Below, piece after piece: positions 30,061-38,916 of a stretch of DNA of 64,000 nt. The notes under the pieces are model-generated. The model was not told where the DNA came from and ran no database searches. It was given only the letters and a program-made list of their open reading frames with translations. Where the stretch lies: positions 42,227 to 106,226 of IMG/VR virus record IMGVR_UViG_3300044630_005137. One strand, given 5' to 3'. The stretch's first letter is position 1, and every line of letters begins with the position of its first letter. Both the position numbers and the translations under genes were made by a program. This DNA comes from a virus.

Positions 30061-30069
30061 GTGTTAGGC

Positions 30070-30468
30070 TTAGTTGTAGTACTCCTGTACTTCTCTAGGT
30101 GTAGCCAATCTAAACCCTTCCTCCTTATCAAAAATTTCTTGAGCCAAATCTGGCTTCATTGCTACAAATGGGTGCTCAATCGTAAATGTAAATCCAAGTG
30201 CATCATATCTGTAGTTTGGTCGATCCATCTTTACAAGAACCATATCTTCATCAAGCTTTTGATTTGGATCTAGTCTAGGAAGAATTTCATCTGCATCTTC
30301 TTTTGCGTTCTCTATGTTTTTAAGTGTGCCTTGGTATACTGACCAAGTTACTCCTTCTTCTGTTAGGGCTGCAATAACATCTGCTTTATTTTTTAGGCCA
30401 TCAACATCAACTGCGAAGTCCGCTGCTAATGTCTTTAGTTCCTTGACCTTAAGTGTGTCAAATGACAT
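30070..30468 (-). CDS. SAP/LEM-like domain head-module protein, 132 aa
   Basis: The ATG at 30,468 has AAAGGAG eight bases upstream. A more upstream in-frame start (30,495) precedes the ribosome site and is rejected. Residues 5-42 (LKVKELKTLAADFAVDVDGL..KADVIAALTEEG) match a SAP/Rho-N type helix-extended loop-helix fold that often binds DNA. The rest is acidic, then beta, ending TPREVQEYYN. Comparable small SAP-domain proteins lie just downstream of capsid genes in many actinophages. Its role in head assembly is unknown. Confidence 0.65.
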   Translation of the reverse strand: MSFDTLKVKELKTLAADFAVDVDGLKNKADVIAALTEEGVTWSVYQGTLKNIENAKEDADEILPRLDPNQKLDEDMVLVKMDRPNYRYDALGFTFTIEHPFVAMKPDLAQEIFDKEEGFRLATPREVQEYYN

Positions 30469-30495
30469 ATATATACTCCTTTGGTATGTATACAA

Positions 30496-30524
30496 ATTAT
30501 AGCACTATAAAATTAAAATGAAAA
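30496..30524 (-). promoter_or_regulatory. Promoter TTTTCA-17-TATAAT downstream of the capsid gene
   Basis: TATAAT (30,496-30,501) with TTTTCA (30,519-30,524) 17 bp upstream on the minus strand. The -35 overlaps the U tract of the capsid terminator, so transcription stops and restarts at the same place. It serves the gene starting at 30,468. Confidence 0.55.
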
Positions 30525-30550
30525 GCCCCCAAAATTAATTGGGGGCCTTT
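30521..30550 (-). terminator. Strong intrinsic terminator after the capsid gene
   Basis: The leftward RNA forms GGCCCCCAA-TTAA-TTTTGGGGGC-like pairing (about 9-10 bp, GC-rich), followed by TTTTCATTTTAATTTT. It lies just after the capsid stop at 30,572. Confidence 0.8.
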
Positions 30551-30571
30551 CGGTAGTTATTTCTTATTTAA

Positions 30572-31621
30572 TTAAGAAGCAACCTTAACGTCTTTTACGA
30601 CTACCCATGCATCTGCCTGCTCAATTTGGGTACCCACGCGAGTATACATTGTATATTCGATTGAGTCCTTCTTTGGCCAGAAGAAGCGGTAAACAGTTAC
30701 ATCACGCTTGATACCAATAACAACGTTATTTGGGAATGTCAAGTGGACGTCTCCGTGCTCTCCTGTTGGTGTTGCATATGATCCTACCTGAGTTTCCTTA
30801 AGTAGTGGAACTTCAACAATTGGAATACCAAATGCAAATGGTGCAACATATCCTGCTGGACCACCTAGACCACCCTGGTCTCCACGGATGATGCTTGAAG
30901 CAATATCCTGTGGGTTAACGTTCTGGATGTTCTGTGAAGTTGAATACAAGTAATCTTGTATAAGGTTTGAGCCTGCAAGGAAGCGTAGGTCTGGACGACG
31001 TTGCTTGTACTTACGTGGCATTGCCTTTAGAGCCTTGTTGAAGATGTCACGAGACACTGCTGCGCCCGCTCCAGCTACTACACGACCATTTGTCTTTGCA
31101 ATCTTGACAATACCATCAAATGCCTTGTAAAGGTTATCTGAAGATAGTGCTGTGTTACCGTTAAGGACTACGTCCTCTAGGTCGTTACCAGCCTGTGTTG
31201 CCATAAGTCTTGCAATGTGATCTTCTAGGTCAGCGCCTTCAATATTGTCTTCTAGAGACTCAGTTGAAAGTTCCCAATCTAGGCGAAGCTTCTTTGTTGT
31301 GAGAGAAATCTTTGAGAACTGTACGGCTGAATTTGTGCCAGTGTTCTCTGCTTCGGATGCAAGCTTCATAAGCTTCTCTCCGACGCCGATACGATCAATC
31401 TCTGTAGTGTCAGCTCTCATTCGAACTGTACGTGCTACTTTACCGATTACTGTTGCATCGAACATGTAATCTAGGAATCTTGCGGATTGCTCAGGATTGA
31501 GCAAGCCTCCCTTACCCTCGGAACCTACGTGAATTCCGTCTGTAGGGGATGCAGCGCCAGTCATTCCACCTGTTAGTGTTGTGCCTGCTTCTGCTGCTTT
31601 TGCTAATAGTTCATTACTCAT
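30572..31621 (-). CDS. Major capsid protein (HK97 fold), 349 aa
   Basis: Features of an HK97-type capsid are the N-terminal flexible arm, AVQFSKISLTTKKLRLDWEL (spine helix/strand), STESLEDNIEGADLEDHIAR (E-loop and spine region), then KAMPRKYKQRRPDLRFLAGS and a P-domain ending WPKKDSIEYTMYTRVG. The length is typical. It directly follows the protease/scaffold gene and precedes a strong terminator, consistent with high expression. Codon use looks less AT-rich than in neighbours (many GCT/CGT/GGT and ACC-type codons), as expected for an abundant protein. Confidence 0.88.
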   Translation of the reverse strand: MSNELLAKAAEAGTTLTGGMTGAASPTDGIHVGSEGKGGLLNPEQSARFLDYMFDATVIGKVARTVRMRADTTEIDRIGVGEKLMKLASEAENTGTNSAVQFSKISLTTKKLRLDWELSTESLEDNIEGADLEDHIARLMATQAGNDLEDVVLNGNTALSSDNLYKAFDGIVKIAKTNGRVVAGAGAAVSRDIFNKALKAMPRKYKQRRPDLRFLAGSNLIQDYLYSTSQNIQNVNPQDIASSIIRGDQGGLGGPAGYVAPFAFGIPIVEVPLLKETQVGSYATPTGEHGDVHLTFPNNVVIGIKRDVTVYRFFWPKKDSIEYTMYTRVGTQIEQADAWVVVKDVKVAS

Positions 31622-31638
31622 TAGTTTTCACCATACCC

Positions 31639-32955
31639 TTATTTTGTTAATTCGCTAACGGAACCGAGGAAAGTGCCGTTCCATTTTGATTTTTTGATTG
31701 TTACTCCTGTTGACCCGCCAAGGTCAGAGGACTTCTTGATTGCAGTGTCTGATTCTACTGCGTCTACTCTTTTTTCAACTGTGTCCATTATAGACTTAAT
31801 TGAATCAACTGCTGTTGAGAGTTCTGTGTGCTTTTCTGCTAATTCTGAAATTCTCAAATCGACATTCTTGCTAAAAGCTTCGACTGTCTCCTTGATTGTT
31901 GAAACCTGAGCAGCGTTTGCCTCAGAGGCCTTTTCCAAAGTCTCTGAGAAGAAACCCTTAAGGTCGCCTAGCATTTTAACAAAGTCAGGTGACTCCTGAG
32001 CTGTTAGTTCTGCTGATTTTTCCAGAACTTCGGCAGAAGTTACTTCAGCTACAATTTCAGCAGAATCTTGTTCTACTGGGGCAACTTCTTCAATAATTTC
32101 TGCAGGTGCTTCTGGAGCTACTGCTTCTTCTACTACTGGAGTTGCTTCTGTTACATTAAGCTTTTCCACTTCATTTCCTCCTTCTGCAATTGCCGTATTT
32201 ATATTTTGTGTTTCAGGCAATGTTTGCAATCTTGATCTACGTGAATCAAGAATCTTCTCTATTTCTTTTCCTTTGTTTACGTCGTTTGATTCTACCCACC
32301 CAATAAGCTCTGTCTTTTTGCCAGTAACTGGAGATAGGTATTCTGATTCTGTTGACATAAAAACAGAATCGCTGTCTGCACAATAAAAAATATTTTCCAT
32401 TTTAACATCTGCTGCGATGCCTTTAAAAATCATTTGTCCGTTTACTTTTTCAATAGAAAAAATGTTACATAGTTCGTTTGCTGGTGAATCAACGATTGAT
32501 AGTTCAACTAGTGCATAATCTTTAATAAATCTTACTGATGCTCCTGTTGATTTGTTTACTTCGTTATCTGATTCAAGAATCTTTCCGCCAATTGAGAATC
32601 CAGTGAGAGTTCCGTCTAAAACTTTCTCCCATGTATCCTGAGCGCCTTTTGAAATGTATGCATCAACGTAAACTCCGTTGTAAAATTCTTTTGTTATTGG
32701 GTCGTAAAAAGTTTCTGGTCTGAATGAAGCAACCTTGCCAACTGCAAGTGGCTGATGCATTTCTCTTAGGTTTCCTCTGAAACTTTCAAATGCTTTCATA
32801 CTTGCTTCTTGTGTAACGACGTCACCAGTCTGATCCAGGTTGTCTAATGTTGCAAAACCCGAGACTGTTCTTTTTTCTCTATTGACCTTTGTAAATGGAA
32901 CTGATAAATTAATAGCATTTCCATTAGAAGACCAATGTGACTTTTCTATGATCAT
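31639..32955 (-). CDS. Prohead protease (S78-like) fused to scaffold/coiled-coil region, 438 aa
   Basis: Residues 1-165 match HK97-type prohead protease (NREKRTVSGFATLDNLDQTG), with a likely catalytic His67 (REMHQP), Ser121 (GFSIGGK) and a following ELSIVDSPANE block. The C-terminal half is acidic and Ala/Glu-rich, with heptads (MLGDLKGFFSETLEKASEAN, SEL..STAVDSIKSIMDTVEK), as expected for a scaffold or delta domain that is cut during maturation. The start at 32,955 has almost no leader and no Shine-Dalgarno sequence. Confidence 0.8.
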   Translation of the reverse strand: MIIEKSHWSSNGNAINLSVPFTKVNREKRTVSGFATLDNLDQTGDVVTQEASMKAFESFRGNLREMHQPLAVGKVASFRPETFYDPITKEFYNGVYVDAYISKGAQDTWEKVLDGTLTGFSIGGKILESDNEVNKSTGASVRFIKDYALVELSIVDSPANELCNIFSIEKVNGQMIFKGIAADVKMENIFYCADSDSVFMSTESEYLSPVTGKKTELIGWVESNDVNKGKEIEKILDSRRSRLQTLPETQNINTAIAEGGNEVEKLNVTEATPVVEEAVAPEAPAEIIEEVAPVEQDSAEIVAEVTSAEVLEKSAELTAQESPDFVKMLGDLKGFFSETLEKASEANAAQVSTIKETVEAFSKNVDLRISELAEKHTELSTAVDSIKSIMDTVEKRVDAVESDTAIKKSSDLGGSTGVTIKKSKWNGTFLGSVSELTK

Positions 32956-32964
32956 ATGTTATAT

Positions 32965-32993
32965 ATTATAGAGATTGTTGTATCAAAAGGCAA
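32965..32993 (-). promoter_or_regulatory. Promoter TTGCCT-17-TATAAT for protease/capsid
   Basis: TTGCCT (32,988-32,993) and TATAAT (32,965-32,970) are 17 bp apart on the minus strand. The predicted start point at about 32,958 leaves a leader of about 3 nt, so the protease mRNA is effectively leaderless. Confidence 0.6.
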
Positions 32994-33011
32994 ATAACCA
33001 GTTGAGTAGGA

Positions 33012-34592
33012 CTAGTTGACTTGTCTTCCATCTCCCTTTGCATTTCTGCCCTCCCCAGATTTATCTGGTGAATTAGCAGATCTTTCTTGATCACGGGTTC
33101 TGCTTTGGGTTGCTTGGGCTTTAATTTCTGCGGCTTGGGCTGCAAGATCGACTGGTACGTCCCCGCCTTCTCTTGGGACCATGCCCATTCTAACTCTAAT
33201 TTCATTTGGAGTTATTACCTGGAATCTAAGATATCTTTCATCTATTTTAGACTGTGTGTCCGCATCAGTTAAACTTAATTCATTAAATTTAAGTTCTAGG
33301 GCATCAGTCATTTCCTGGATTATTTTATTTAATTTCTTTTCTAGGTTTTCCTGTGCTGGTCTGCAAACCTGCTCTTTAAATGTCTTATCTGCGTCTCTAG
33401 CAGCAGCTAAATTAATTCCTGCTGGTGTGCCAATTTTATTAATTGGGACTCTGTGAGCCATCAATATTTCATCTCGATTTGAATTTCTGTACTTTTCAAA
33501 AGAGCCTTCTTGTGCCCCTGCTTCAATTGGCTCCATTTTAAATTCAGTTTTTGAATCTGATGAGTCTGGTGGGAGTGGAATATACAGGGATCTATGATTT
33601 TTTCCTTTAAGCCCAACCTGAAAAAATTCAAGCAATTTACGCTCTGACTCTGGGGAAAGCTTTGCCCCCTTTACTGTAATAATATATCTTGGTACCGCTT
33701 TATTTTCAAAGTAGTCCAGATTATACTTACCAGCAAATTCATTGCCTGCCATAGCATTTTGTGCAGCAATAATATCTGGGATTCCATAATAATTATTTTT
33801 TGGAGTGTACTTCTTTAAATGAATAATTTCATTAGGTCTATCCTCTTGGCCAGCAATTGGGTTTACGGTTTCTGTGTCTCCGAAGTTTCTAAAGAATACT
33901 GCCTTACCATATAGAAGCTGTATAAAACCGTCTCTGAGGCGCCTCACACGCATTGTCTTTGAAGGTATATGACCGATGTACCCTATCTTGCCAGTCGTTG
34001 TTCTACCGACCTCCAGATAGCCATTACCAGTAGCCTCTATGTCAGTGTAGAATTTTATAAGTGTTTCTTTAAATGTTTCATCTTCGTTGCAATCTTCTAG
34101 CCAACGATGTAGGTCTTGCTTAATTCTATTTAGCTTTTTACGTGCTCTTTCTAATTGCTTTTCATCTTCGATATCTTCAAGAGTGTCTGTAGTTTTTTTT
34201 GATTCAATAAAGTCAAATCCTAAACCTACAATATTAGCAACCTTTGCATTTATTGCTGCGTAGTTGTAAGGTGAAATTTCATAAATTGTTGAAAGATAGT
34301 CTAAGTTGTATTCTGGTTGAATTAAGTCAAATGTTGCGTACCCGCTAACTGCCTGTTGATGTTGAAGTTGCTGGCTTACAGAACCATCTTTTCCAGTAAA
34401 AGCTTTTTGCAAGTCTCTCGATACTTTTCTTCTAAATGAAGCTCCAAGGCCTGAAAGCTTTAATACTTCTTCTGCATCTATATCAAACAGGTCGTCAGAC
34501 TTTTGAGTCGTAGGGTTATTAAATCTTACCCAGTCTGCTGCATTTGAAATGTCAATATTTTCGCTAAAAATTTCGTCTTTAGATTCAATCAT
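33012..34592 (-). CDS. Portal protein (PBSX/HK97-type), 526 aa
   Basis: Characteristic segments are TIYEISPYNYAAINAKVANI, YTDIEATGNGYLEVGRTTTG, NEIIHLKKYTPKNNYYGIPD, AMAGNEFAGKYNLDYFENKA, GSFEKYRNSNRDEILMAHRV and AAARDADKTFKEQVCRPAQE. All are typical of the PBSX/HK97 portal family. The last about 50 residues are charged and low complexity (AQAAEIKAQATQSRTRDQER). It forms the dodecameric DNA channel at one capsid vertex. It overlaps the preceding 114-aa gene by four bases. Confidence 0.88.
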   Translation of the reverse strand: MIESKDEIFSENIDISNAADWVRFNNPTTQKSDDLFDIDAEEVLKLSGLGASFRRKVSRDLQKAFTGKDGSVSQQLQHQQAVSGYATFDLIQPEYNLDYLSTIYEISPYNYAAINAKVANIVGLGFDFIESKKTTDTLEDIEDEKQLERARKKLNRIKQDLHRWLEDCNEDETFKETLIKFYTDIEATGNGYLEVGRTTTGKIGYIGHIPSKTMRVRRLRDGFIQLLYGKAVFFRNFGDTETVNPIAGQEDRPNEIIHLKKYTPKNNYYGIPDIIAAQNAMAGNEFAGKYNLDYFENKAVPRYIITVKGAKLSPESERKLLEFFQVGLKGKNHRSLYIPLPPDSSDSKTEFKMEPIEAGAQEGSFEKYRNSNRDEILMAHRVPINKIGTPAGINLAAARDADKTFKEQVCRPAQENLEKKLNKIIQEMTDALELKFNELSLTDADTQSKIDERYLRFQVITPNEIRVRMGMVPREGGDVPVDLAAQAAEIKAQATQSRTRDQERSANSPDKSGEGRNAKGDGRQVN

Positions 34593-34933
34593 TTTTGAGG
34601 ACCCCTAAGTTTAGCCATCTCTTCCTTGTGAACTCCTATGTCCAACGGATCTGGGGTAAGACCCCATCTTAATCTTTGCTTCTGGTATTCAAACTCTTCT
34701 TCATCAATTTGTCGGCTTCCTTCAATAAATTTAGGCTGGCCTTCTTCAATTCCATAATGAGCAACCGCTTTTGCTAACAAATCAATTCTTTCTTTATTGC
34801 CCAGCATTGATTGTATAGACAAGAAGTTGTTGTCTTCGTCGCCAATCCATCTGCCGTCAGGCATCTCCCAGACATAGACTCCTAATCTAGTCTCGCCAGA
34901 TTTCATTTGAGCGTTAATTCTTTTTATGTCCAT
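34589..34933 (-). CDS. Conserved protein upstream of portal, 114 aa
   Basis: The product (MDIKRINAQMKSGETRLGVY) has a beta-rich N-terminus with VWEMPDGRWIGDEDNNFLSI, then helices and a C-terminal RLRWGLTPDPLDIGVHKEEM. It couples to the portal start by a 4-base overlap. Proteins of this size and motif precede portals in some actinophages. The function is unknown. No ribosome site is visible and a -10 box lies nine bases upstream of the ATG. Confidence 0.6.
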   Translation of the reverse strand: MDIKRINAQMKSGETRLGVYVWEMPDGRWIGDEDNNFLSIQSMLGNKERIDLLAKAVAHYGIEEGQPKFIEGSRQIDEEEFEYQKQRLRWGLTPDPLDIGVHKEEMAKLRGPQK

Positions 34934-34941
34934 AGTTAATT

Positions 34942-34947
34942 ATTTTA
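34942..34947 (-). promoter_or_regulatory. -10 box TAAAAT with 2-nt leader
   Basis: TAAAAT on the minus strand lies nine bases before the ATG at 34,933. With a start point seven bases on, the leader is about 2 nt. The -35 is weak. Confidence 0.4.
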
Positions 34948-34996
34948 CCATTCTTATATCCATAAGTCCAGCTTTTTGTCACTCAACCTGACAAAA

Positions 34997-36760
34997 TTAT
35001 ATAATCTGGAACACAACCCTGTCTCTAGAGTAGGTTGAGACTGAGTCTTCTGTCATGCTCATTGACGAACCCCTCCCAACAGATAAAGTTTTGCCTGTGT
35101 AAAGGTCATAATGCTCCTGGTGGCTAACTAATGGGTCTGAGTATAGGGCAATATTCTGATAAAGGTTATCATCAAGCACACCAGATCTCACTCCTAATAG
35201 TTGCTTTCCGTTAAACCAAATTTGTCCACTTATTACAGAATCTGTTTTTATAAGTATATAATTGGGCTCATCTATATATAAGTATGAGGATATGTTTGTT
35301 GCTGAAGATGCATCTTGCCCATTTATATAGATATTACTAATGTTGGATTTTGATATCACCCCGCCTGCCGCCCAGGAGAGTGAGGTCTCTGTAGATCCAG
35401 GTTTGTTGAATATCAAATGTCCGCTAGACAATGATTTTGGAGTAAATATCATTTCAATATTTCTAACATCATTTGATGAGTTTATAAAAAATGCTGAAGA
35501 CTTTGGTCTTATTCCATTATCATAATTTCTAGTTCTAACTGGATATTTATTATTTGATATGTCAAAATCCCAGATAGTTCCAGTAGTGGGCTGTGATGTA
35601 GACAAGATGCCGCTACCGTTGTGAGAAAACATTTTCTTTTCAGAATGAAAATAAATTTTTAAATAATATAGCTCTGGAATGTATCTGTCTGAATTAGTTG
35701 ATGAAAAAACTACTTTAAAATACAATATTTTTTGTGAAGAAAAGCTAGAGCCCTGTGTAAATCCTGGTATAGATGATCCATTTACACATATAGTCCATGG
35801 GCCAGTCTCGGATGTTTCTGATACATATACCGAAACCCCTTTTGATGCCATCCATTCTATTTTTGAAGATACATATTCATTTGTAATATTTAATACTAAA
35901 TCTTCTACAAATTCTCCAGTAGTAAATCCTGAATTTAAATACAAACTATTGTTAATTGAGTTGTAAGCCAATGCCTCATTGTCGTATATAAGATCTTTCC
36001 ATAATATTTGAACGGGATAAACATATCTGGTCTTTATATCTTGATATCTTTCTGCGCCCCTAAATAGCTCTCCCAGATCTGGTCCTGGGATTTGCTCATC
36101 ATTAATTAAAAATAAATTATTGTAGTGAGATAATATTGAATTTGCAGAAAGAGCATATCTATAAACCGCTGGGCAATCAATTAAAAAATATTGATCTCCT
36201 GTGGCTGGGCCACATGACAAGGTTATGCTTGTGTTTGTAAAAGATATTGATATCGTCTTATTTGCAACTAGCAATCCGTCTACATACAAACTCATTGAGT
36301 CTACTGAATATACACCAACAACATGAATTACTCTATTTGAATTAGGAACAGAGTAATCAACTCTTTCATTTTCTAATTTAAACACTACATTGCCATTATC
36401 CCAATACAAACCAATGCCGTCAGAATCTGCAAATATTGGAGTTACTGATGTTAATGTTTTTGGATGAAACCATGCCTCGAGGGTAAAATCTTTATCAGAG
36501 GTTGAAACGGTTGCAAATCCTCCAGTACCAGTGGTGCCAGAAAAATCTTTTGAAATAGCAAACTGTATTGATTTAGAGCTATCTATTTTATTTGTGTGTG
36601 TGCCACCATCAACTATTGGCATTCCAGATATTCCAATTCCACCTACATACGATCCGTTATTTCCACATCCAGAACTATCATAGGCTACAGACCCAGATGT
36701 CTCATCTAGCTTCCATAAGCCAGTAGGAGAATCTTTTATTACATCAAGGTAGTAGGACAT
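34997..36760 (-). CDS. LamG/concanavalin-like adhesion protein, 587 aa, leaderless
   Basis: Residues 8-210 form a laminin-G-like sandwich, with the hallmark SPTGLWKLDETSGSVAYDSS, KDFTLEAWFHPKT and VGVYSVDSMSLYVDGLLVAN. A second beta domain follows near 245-370 and a third, possibly LamG-like, near 390-560. Such domains bind sugars or surface polymers, so this is probably a virion adhesin or decoration protein. It lies between the oxygenase cluster and the head genes and has its own leaderless promoter. It has no catalytic motif. Confidence 0.7.
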   Translation of the reverse strand: MSYYLDVIKDSPTGLWKLDETSGSVAYDSSGCGNNGSYVGGIGISGMPIVDGGTHTNKIDSSKSIQFAISKDFSGTTGTGGFATVSTSDKDFTLEAWFHPKTLTSVTPIFADSDGIGLYWDNGNVVFKLENERVDYSVPNSNRVIHVVGVYSVDSMSLYVDGLLVANKTISISFTNTSITLSCGPATGDQYFLIDCPAVYRYALSANSILSHYNNLFLINDEQIPGPDLGELFRGAERYQDIKTRYVYPVQILWKDLIYDNEALAYNSINNSLYLNSGFTTGEFVEDLVLNITNEYVSSKIEWMASKGVSVYVSETSETGPWTICVNGSSIPGFTQGSSFSSQKILYFKVVFSSTNSDRYIPELYYLKIYFHSEKKMFSHNGSGILSTSQPTTGTIWDFDISNNKYPVRTRNYDNGIRPKSSAFFINSSNDVRNIEMIFTPKSLSSGHLIFNKPGSTETSLSWAAGGVISKSNISNIYINGQDASSATNISSYLYIDEPNYILIKTDSVISGQIWFNGKQLLGVRSGVLDDNLYQNIALYSDPLVSHQEHYDLYTGKTLSVGRGSSMSMTEDSVSTYSRDRVVFQII

Positions 36761-36766
36761 ATTTTA

Positions 36767-36796
36767 ATTATATCAGAGGGTATTAGTTAAACCCAA
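36767..36796 (-). promoter_or_regulatory. Leaderless promoter TTGGGT-18-TATAAT
   Basis: TTGGGT (36,791-36,796) and TATAAT (36,767-36,772) are 18 bp apart. The seventh base after the hexamer is the A of the ATG at 36,760, and no Shine-Dalgarno sequence is present. Confidence 0.65.
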
Positions 36797-37332
36797 TGAC
36801 CTATTGCAATGTATCTAGAATTACCATAAGCTGGATCTGCAGATACCTGCATTTCTGATGGGGCTATAATTATGCTGCCCGCTTCAGGCTTAAACTTAGG
36901 CTTTCCAGGTATTAAAATCTCTCCATTTGAAAAAGAATCATTAATGTACATTCTGGCCGTATACTTTCCATTTGCCCCGCAGTTGTTCTTTACTTGGCCC
37001 TCATCATGCTTTCTTACAAAGTACTTCGTGCTTAAGTTAACCTGCTCTTCTATGTTATTAAACAGCCTATATTGACTAAAGCAATGATGAAATGTGGCTT
37101 TTAGATTATTAATTATAAAAAGACTACGAGTATCTACGGTTTCTGTTTCATTTGAGAAATCAGAAGATATTCTTTTTTCATAACCATATTCTGTATCGTG
37201 CCACTTACTAATTAAGTTGGTTGTATTGTTTTCGCTTTCTTCAAGGAAGCTTATATAATTCCCAATCTCTTGAAGACAATATGTAAAATAAAATGTCTTT
37301 GGTGCAATTTCTTGAAAAACGTACATTGCCAT
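36787..37332 (-). CDS. Degenerate 2OG-Fe(II) oxygenase-like protein, 181 aa
   Basis: The C-terminal half aligns by eye with the neighbouring oxygenases: YFVRKHDEGQ, YTARMYINDSFSNGEILIP, FKPEAGSIIIAPS and SRYIAIGHW. The iron site looks broken. The first His of H-x-D is Lys108 (K108-H109-D110), and the distal His is replaced in SEMQVSADP (residues 159-167). The 2OG-binding basic residue (Arg173) is retained. It may be a non-catalytic partner, or a binding protein evolved from a hydroxylase. It is translated 12 bases after the stop of the next gene upstream, with an AAAGAG ribosome site. Confidence 0.7.
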   Translation of the reverse strand: MAMYVFQEIAPKTFYFTYCLQEIGNYISFLEESENNTTNLISKWHDTEYGYEKRISSDFSNETETVDTRSLFIINNLKATFHHCFSQYRLFNNIEEQVNLSTKYFVRKHDEGQVKNNCGANGKYTARMYINDSFSNGEILIPGKPKFKPEAGSIIIAPSEMQVSADPAYGNSRYIAIGHWV

Positions 37333-37344
37333 AATTAACTCTTT

Positions 37345-38061
37345 CTAGTTTGGAATAAAAACGCCATCTACGAATTTACCAGTGTTAAGCCAAAACGAAG
37401 GAACCATATATTTAGATCCGCCTTTTATAAGGTGTGCTGTATGACTATATGGATCTGTTGAAGGAAAGATTATTACGCTTCCAGCCTTCGGCTTAACGTG
37501 AAACATAATTCTATCATGATTAAGTGGGCTATCAAAATCTTCTGCAGCGGCATCATCTGTAGAAGTCAATACTCCATCTTTTACATTAAAAGATATTTCT
37601 CCGCCTTCGTAATCATCATTTAAATACATTACCATAGAATACCTAAGTCTTCTATCCCCCTCTTGCTGATCAAAGTGGGATCCCATAAAAGTTCCAGGCA
37701 TGTATTTTTTAATTGCTGTATCTGTCATTAAAATTATCTCAGCATCATCACCGATTTTTGAAGCATAATCTTCACAGACATTTTTCATACCATCAAATAT
37801 CTCATTGAAAATATAGTTGCAATCATCTATAACATCTTCGGATATATTTTTTTCTATATCTTCAGAAGACAAACACTTTATTCTTTTGTGTGATCCATAA
37901 ATGTACATTTGTCCACTACATGCACCCCACTCTTCCCAGGGGGTGATGAAGCTTGAGTATTTATCAGATTCTGTTGATTCGATTAAATCAACAAGCTTTT
38001 TAGGCTCCTTTATAACATCAGTGTAGTAATACACCTTATCAAATAATTCTTCGCTTTTCAT
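37345..38061 (-). CDS. 2OG-Fe(II) oxygenase (prolyl-4-hydroxylase type), 238 aa
   Basis: An apparently complete double-stranded beta-helix dioxygenase site is present: His129-x-Asp131 (GSHFDQQ), distal His207 (YSHTAH) and Lys217 (GSKYMVPSFW), which would bind the 2OG carboxylate. The signature YLNDDYEGGEISF lies between them. Enzymes of this family couple 2OG decarboxylation to hydroxylation of protein Pro, or other residues or small molecules. The ribosome site AGGAGGAAGT precedes the ATG. It is the closest paralogue by eye of the 269-aa enzyme next to it. Confidence 0.88.
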   Translation of the reverse strand: MKSEELFDKVYYYTDVIKEPKKLVDLIESTESDKYSSFITPWEEWGACSGQMYIYGSHKRIKCLSSEDIEKNISEDVIDDCNYIFNEIFDGMKNVCEDYASKIGDDAEIILMTDTAIKKYMPGTFMGSHFDQQEGDRRLRYSMVMYLNDDYEGGEISFNVKDGVLTSTDDAAAEDFDSPLNHDRIMFHVKPKAGSVIIFPSTDPYSHTAHLIKGGSKYMVPSFWLNTGKFVDGVFIPN

Positions 38062-38106
38062 ACTTCCTCCTACTTATAACTTTTGTAATAATTGTACCAG
38101 ATATTG

Positions 38107-38916
38107 TTACTTAAATAAATCTTCTTTATCTGGGTAAACAAACTCTGGCTCCCAATTGGGATCTTGCTTAAACAAAACATCTTCTCCAGTTGGATCTATC
38201 CAAAACATCGGAAGCATGTATTTCCATCCTGATTTTACTTCATGCGCTGTATGACTAAATGGTGAGGGTGATGGGAATATAACTATGCTACCAGCTTCTG
38301 GTTTAATATAGAAGTCGTACAATCCCTCATTAGCAGGATGCATAAGGTCACCCTGCAAAGAAAGTTCTGTGGCAGTCAAAACTCCTTCTTTTATAGAAAA
38401 AGAAAGCTCTCCGCCTTCATAGTCATCATTTGGCCAAACTACTAAAGAATAAAGAAGCCTTGTGTCACCTTCTTGAGAGTCGTGATGAACTCCCATATAG
38501 TTGCCAGCCCTATATCTATGAACACCAAACTGTTCTAATAGGGTAAGTTCTTTATCTATGCCTTGTTCTTTTTTATAATCTTCACATACATATCTTATGG
38601 CATTAAATAATGGGTCTCTTATTTTAATAAACATTTCTTTTGTTTCTTCAGAAACGTCTTTATCTATGTTATATACATTATTTAATAAACATAATTTTTT
38701 ATATCCATAAACATATGGGTGCCCCATAGATCTGTTTTCGTCTACATCCCACTGATTCCACGGTGTTAATACAGGGTATATATCAGGATTATTTTCAGAA
38801 TCATTTACAAGATCTAGCCATTCTTTTACATTAGGAATAGCATTTCTATAATAATAAACTTGCGGGTGAAGCTCTTCTCTAATCATTCCGTTTTCTAATA
38901 CAGTCGTTTTTATCAT
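38107..38916 (-). CDS. 2OG-Fe(II) oxygenase, 269 aa
   Basis: The metal triad His144-x-Asp146 (GVHHDSQEGD) and His222 (FSHTAHEV), with Lys232 for the cosubstrate, is present. It has the motif WPNDDYEGGELSF and IKPEAGSIVIFPS. The N-terminal half (YYYRNAIPNVKEWLDLV) is the variable, probably substrate-selecting region. It overlaps the 250-aa oxygenase by four bases (ATGA). Its close similarity to the 238-aa neighbour suggests tandem duplication. Confidence 0.88.
   Translation of the reverse strand: MIKTTVLENGMIREELHPQVYYYRNAIPNVKEWLDLVNDSENNPDIYPVLTPWNQWDVDENRSMGHPYVYGYKKLCLLNNVYNIDKDVSEETKEMFIKIRDPLFNAIRYVCEDYKKEQGIDKELTLLEQFGVHRYRAGNYMGVHHDSQEGDTRLLYSLVVWPNDDYEGGELSFSIKEGVLTATELSLQGDLMHPANEGLYDFYIKPEAGSIVIFPSPSPFSHTAHEVKSGWKYMLPMFWIDPTGEDVLFKQDPNWEPEFVYPDKEDLFK

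Noticed and set aside
32966-33205. 79-aa minus-strand frame rich in Lys/Pro before the protease
   Set aside because: It overlaps the end of the portal gene in another frame and has no ribosome site. The promoter of the protease gene occupies its end.
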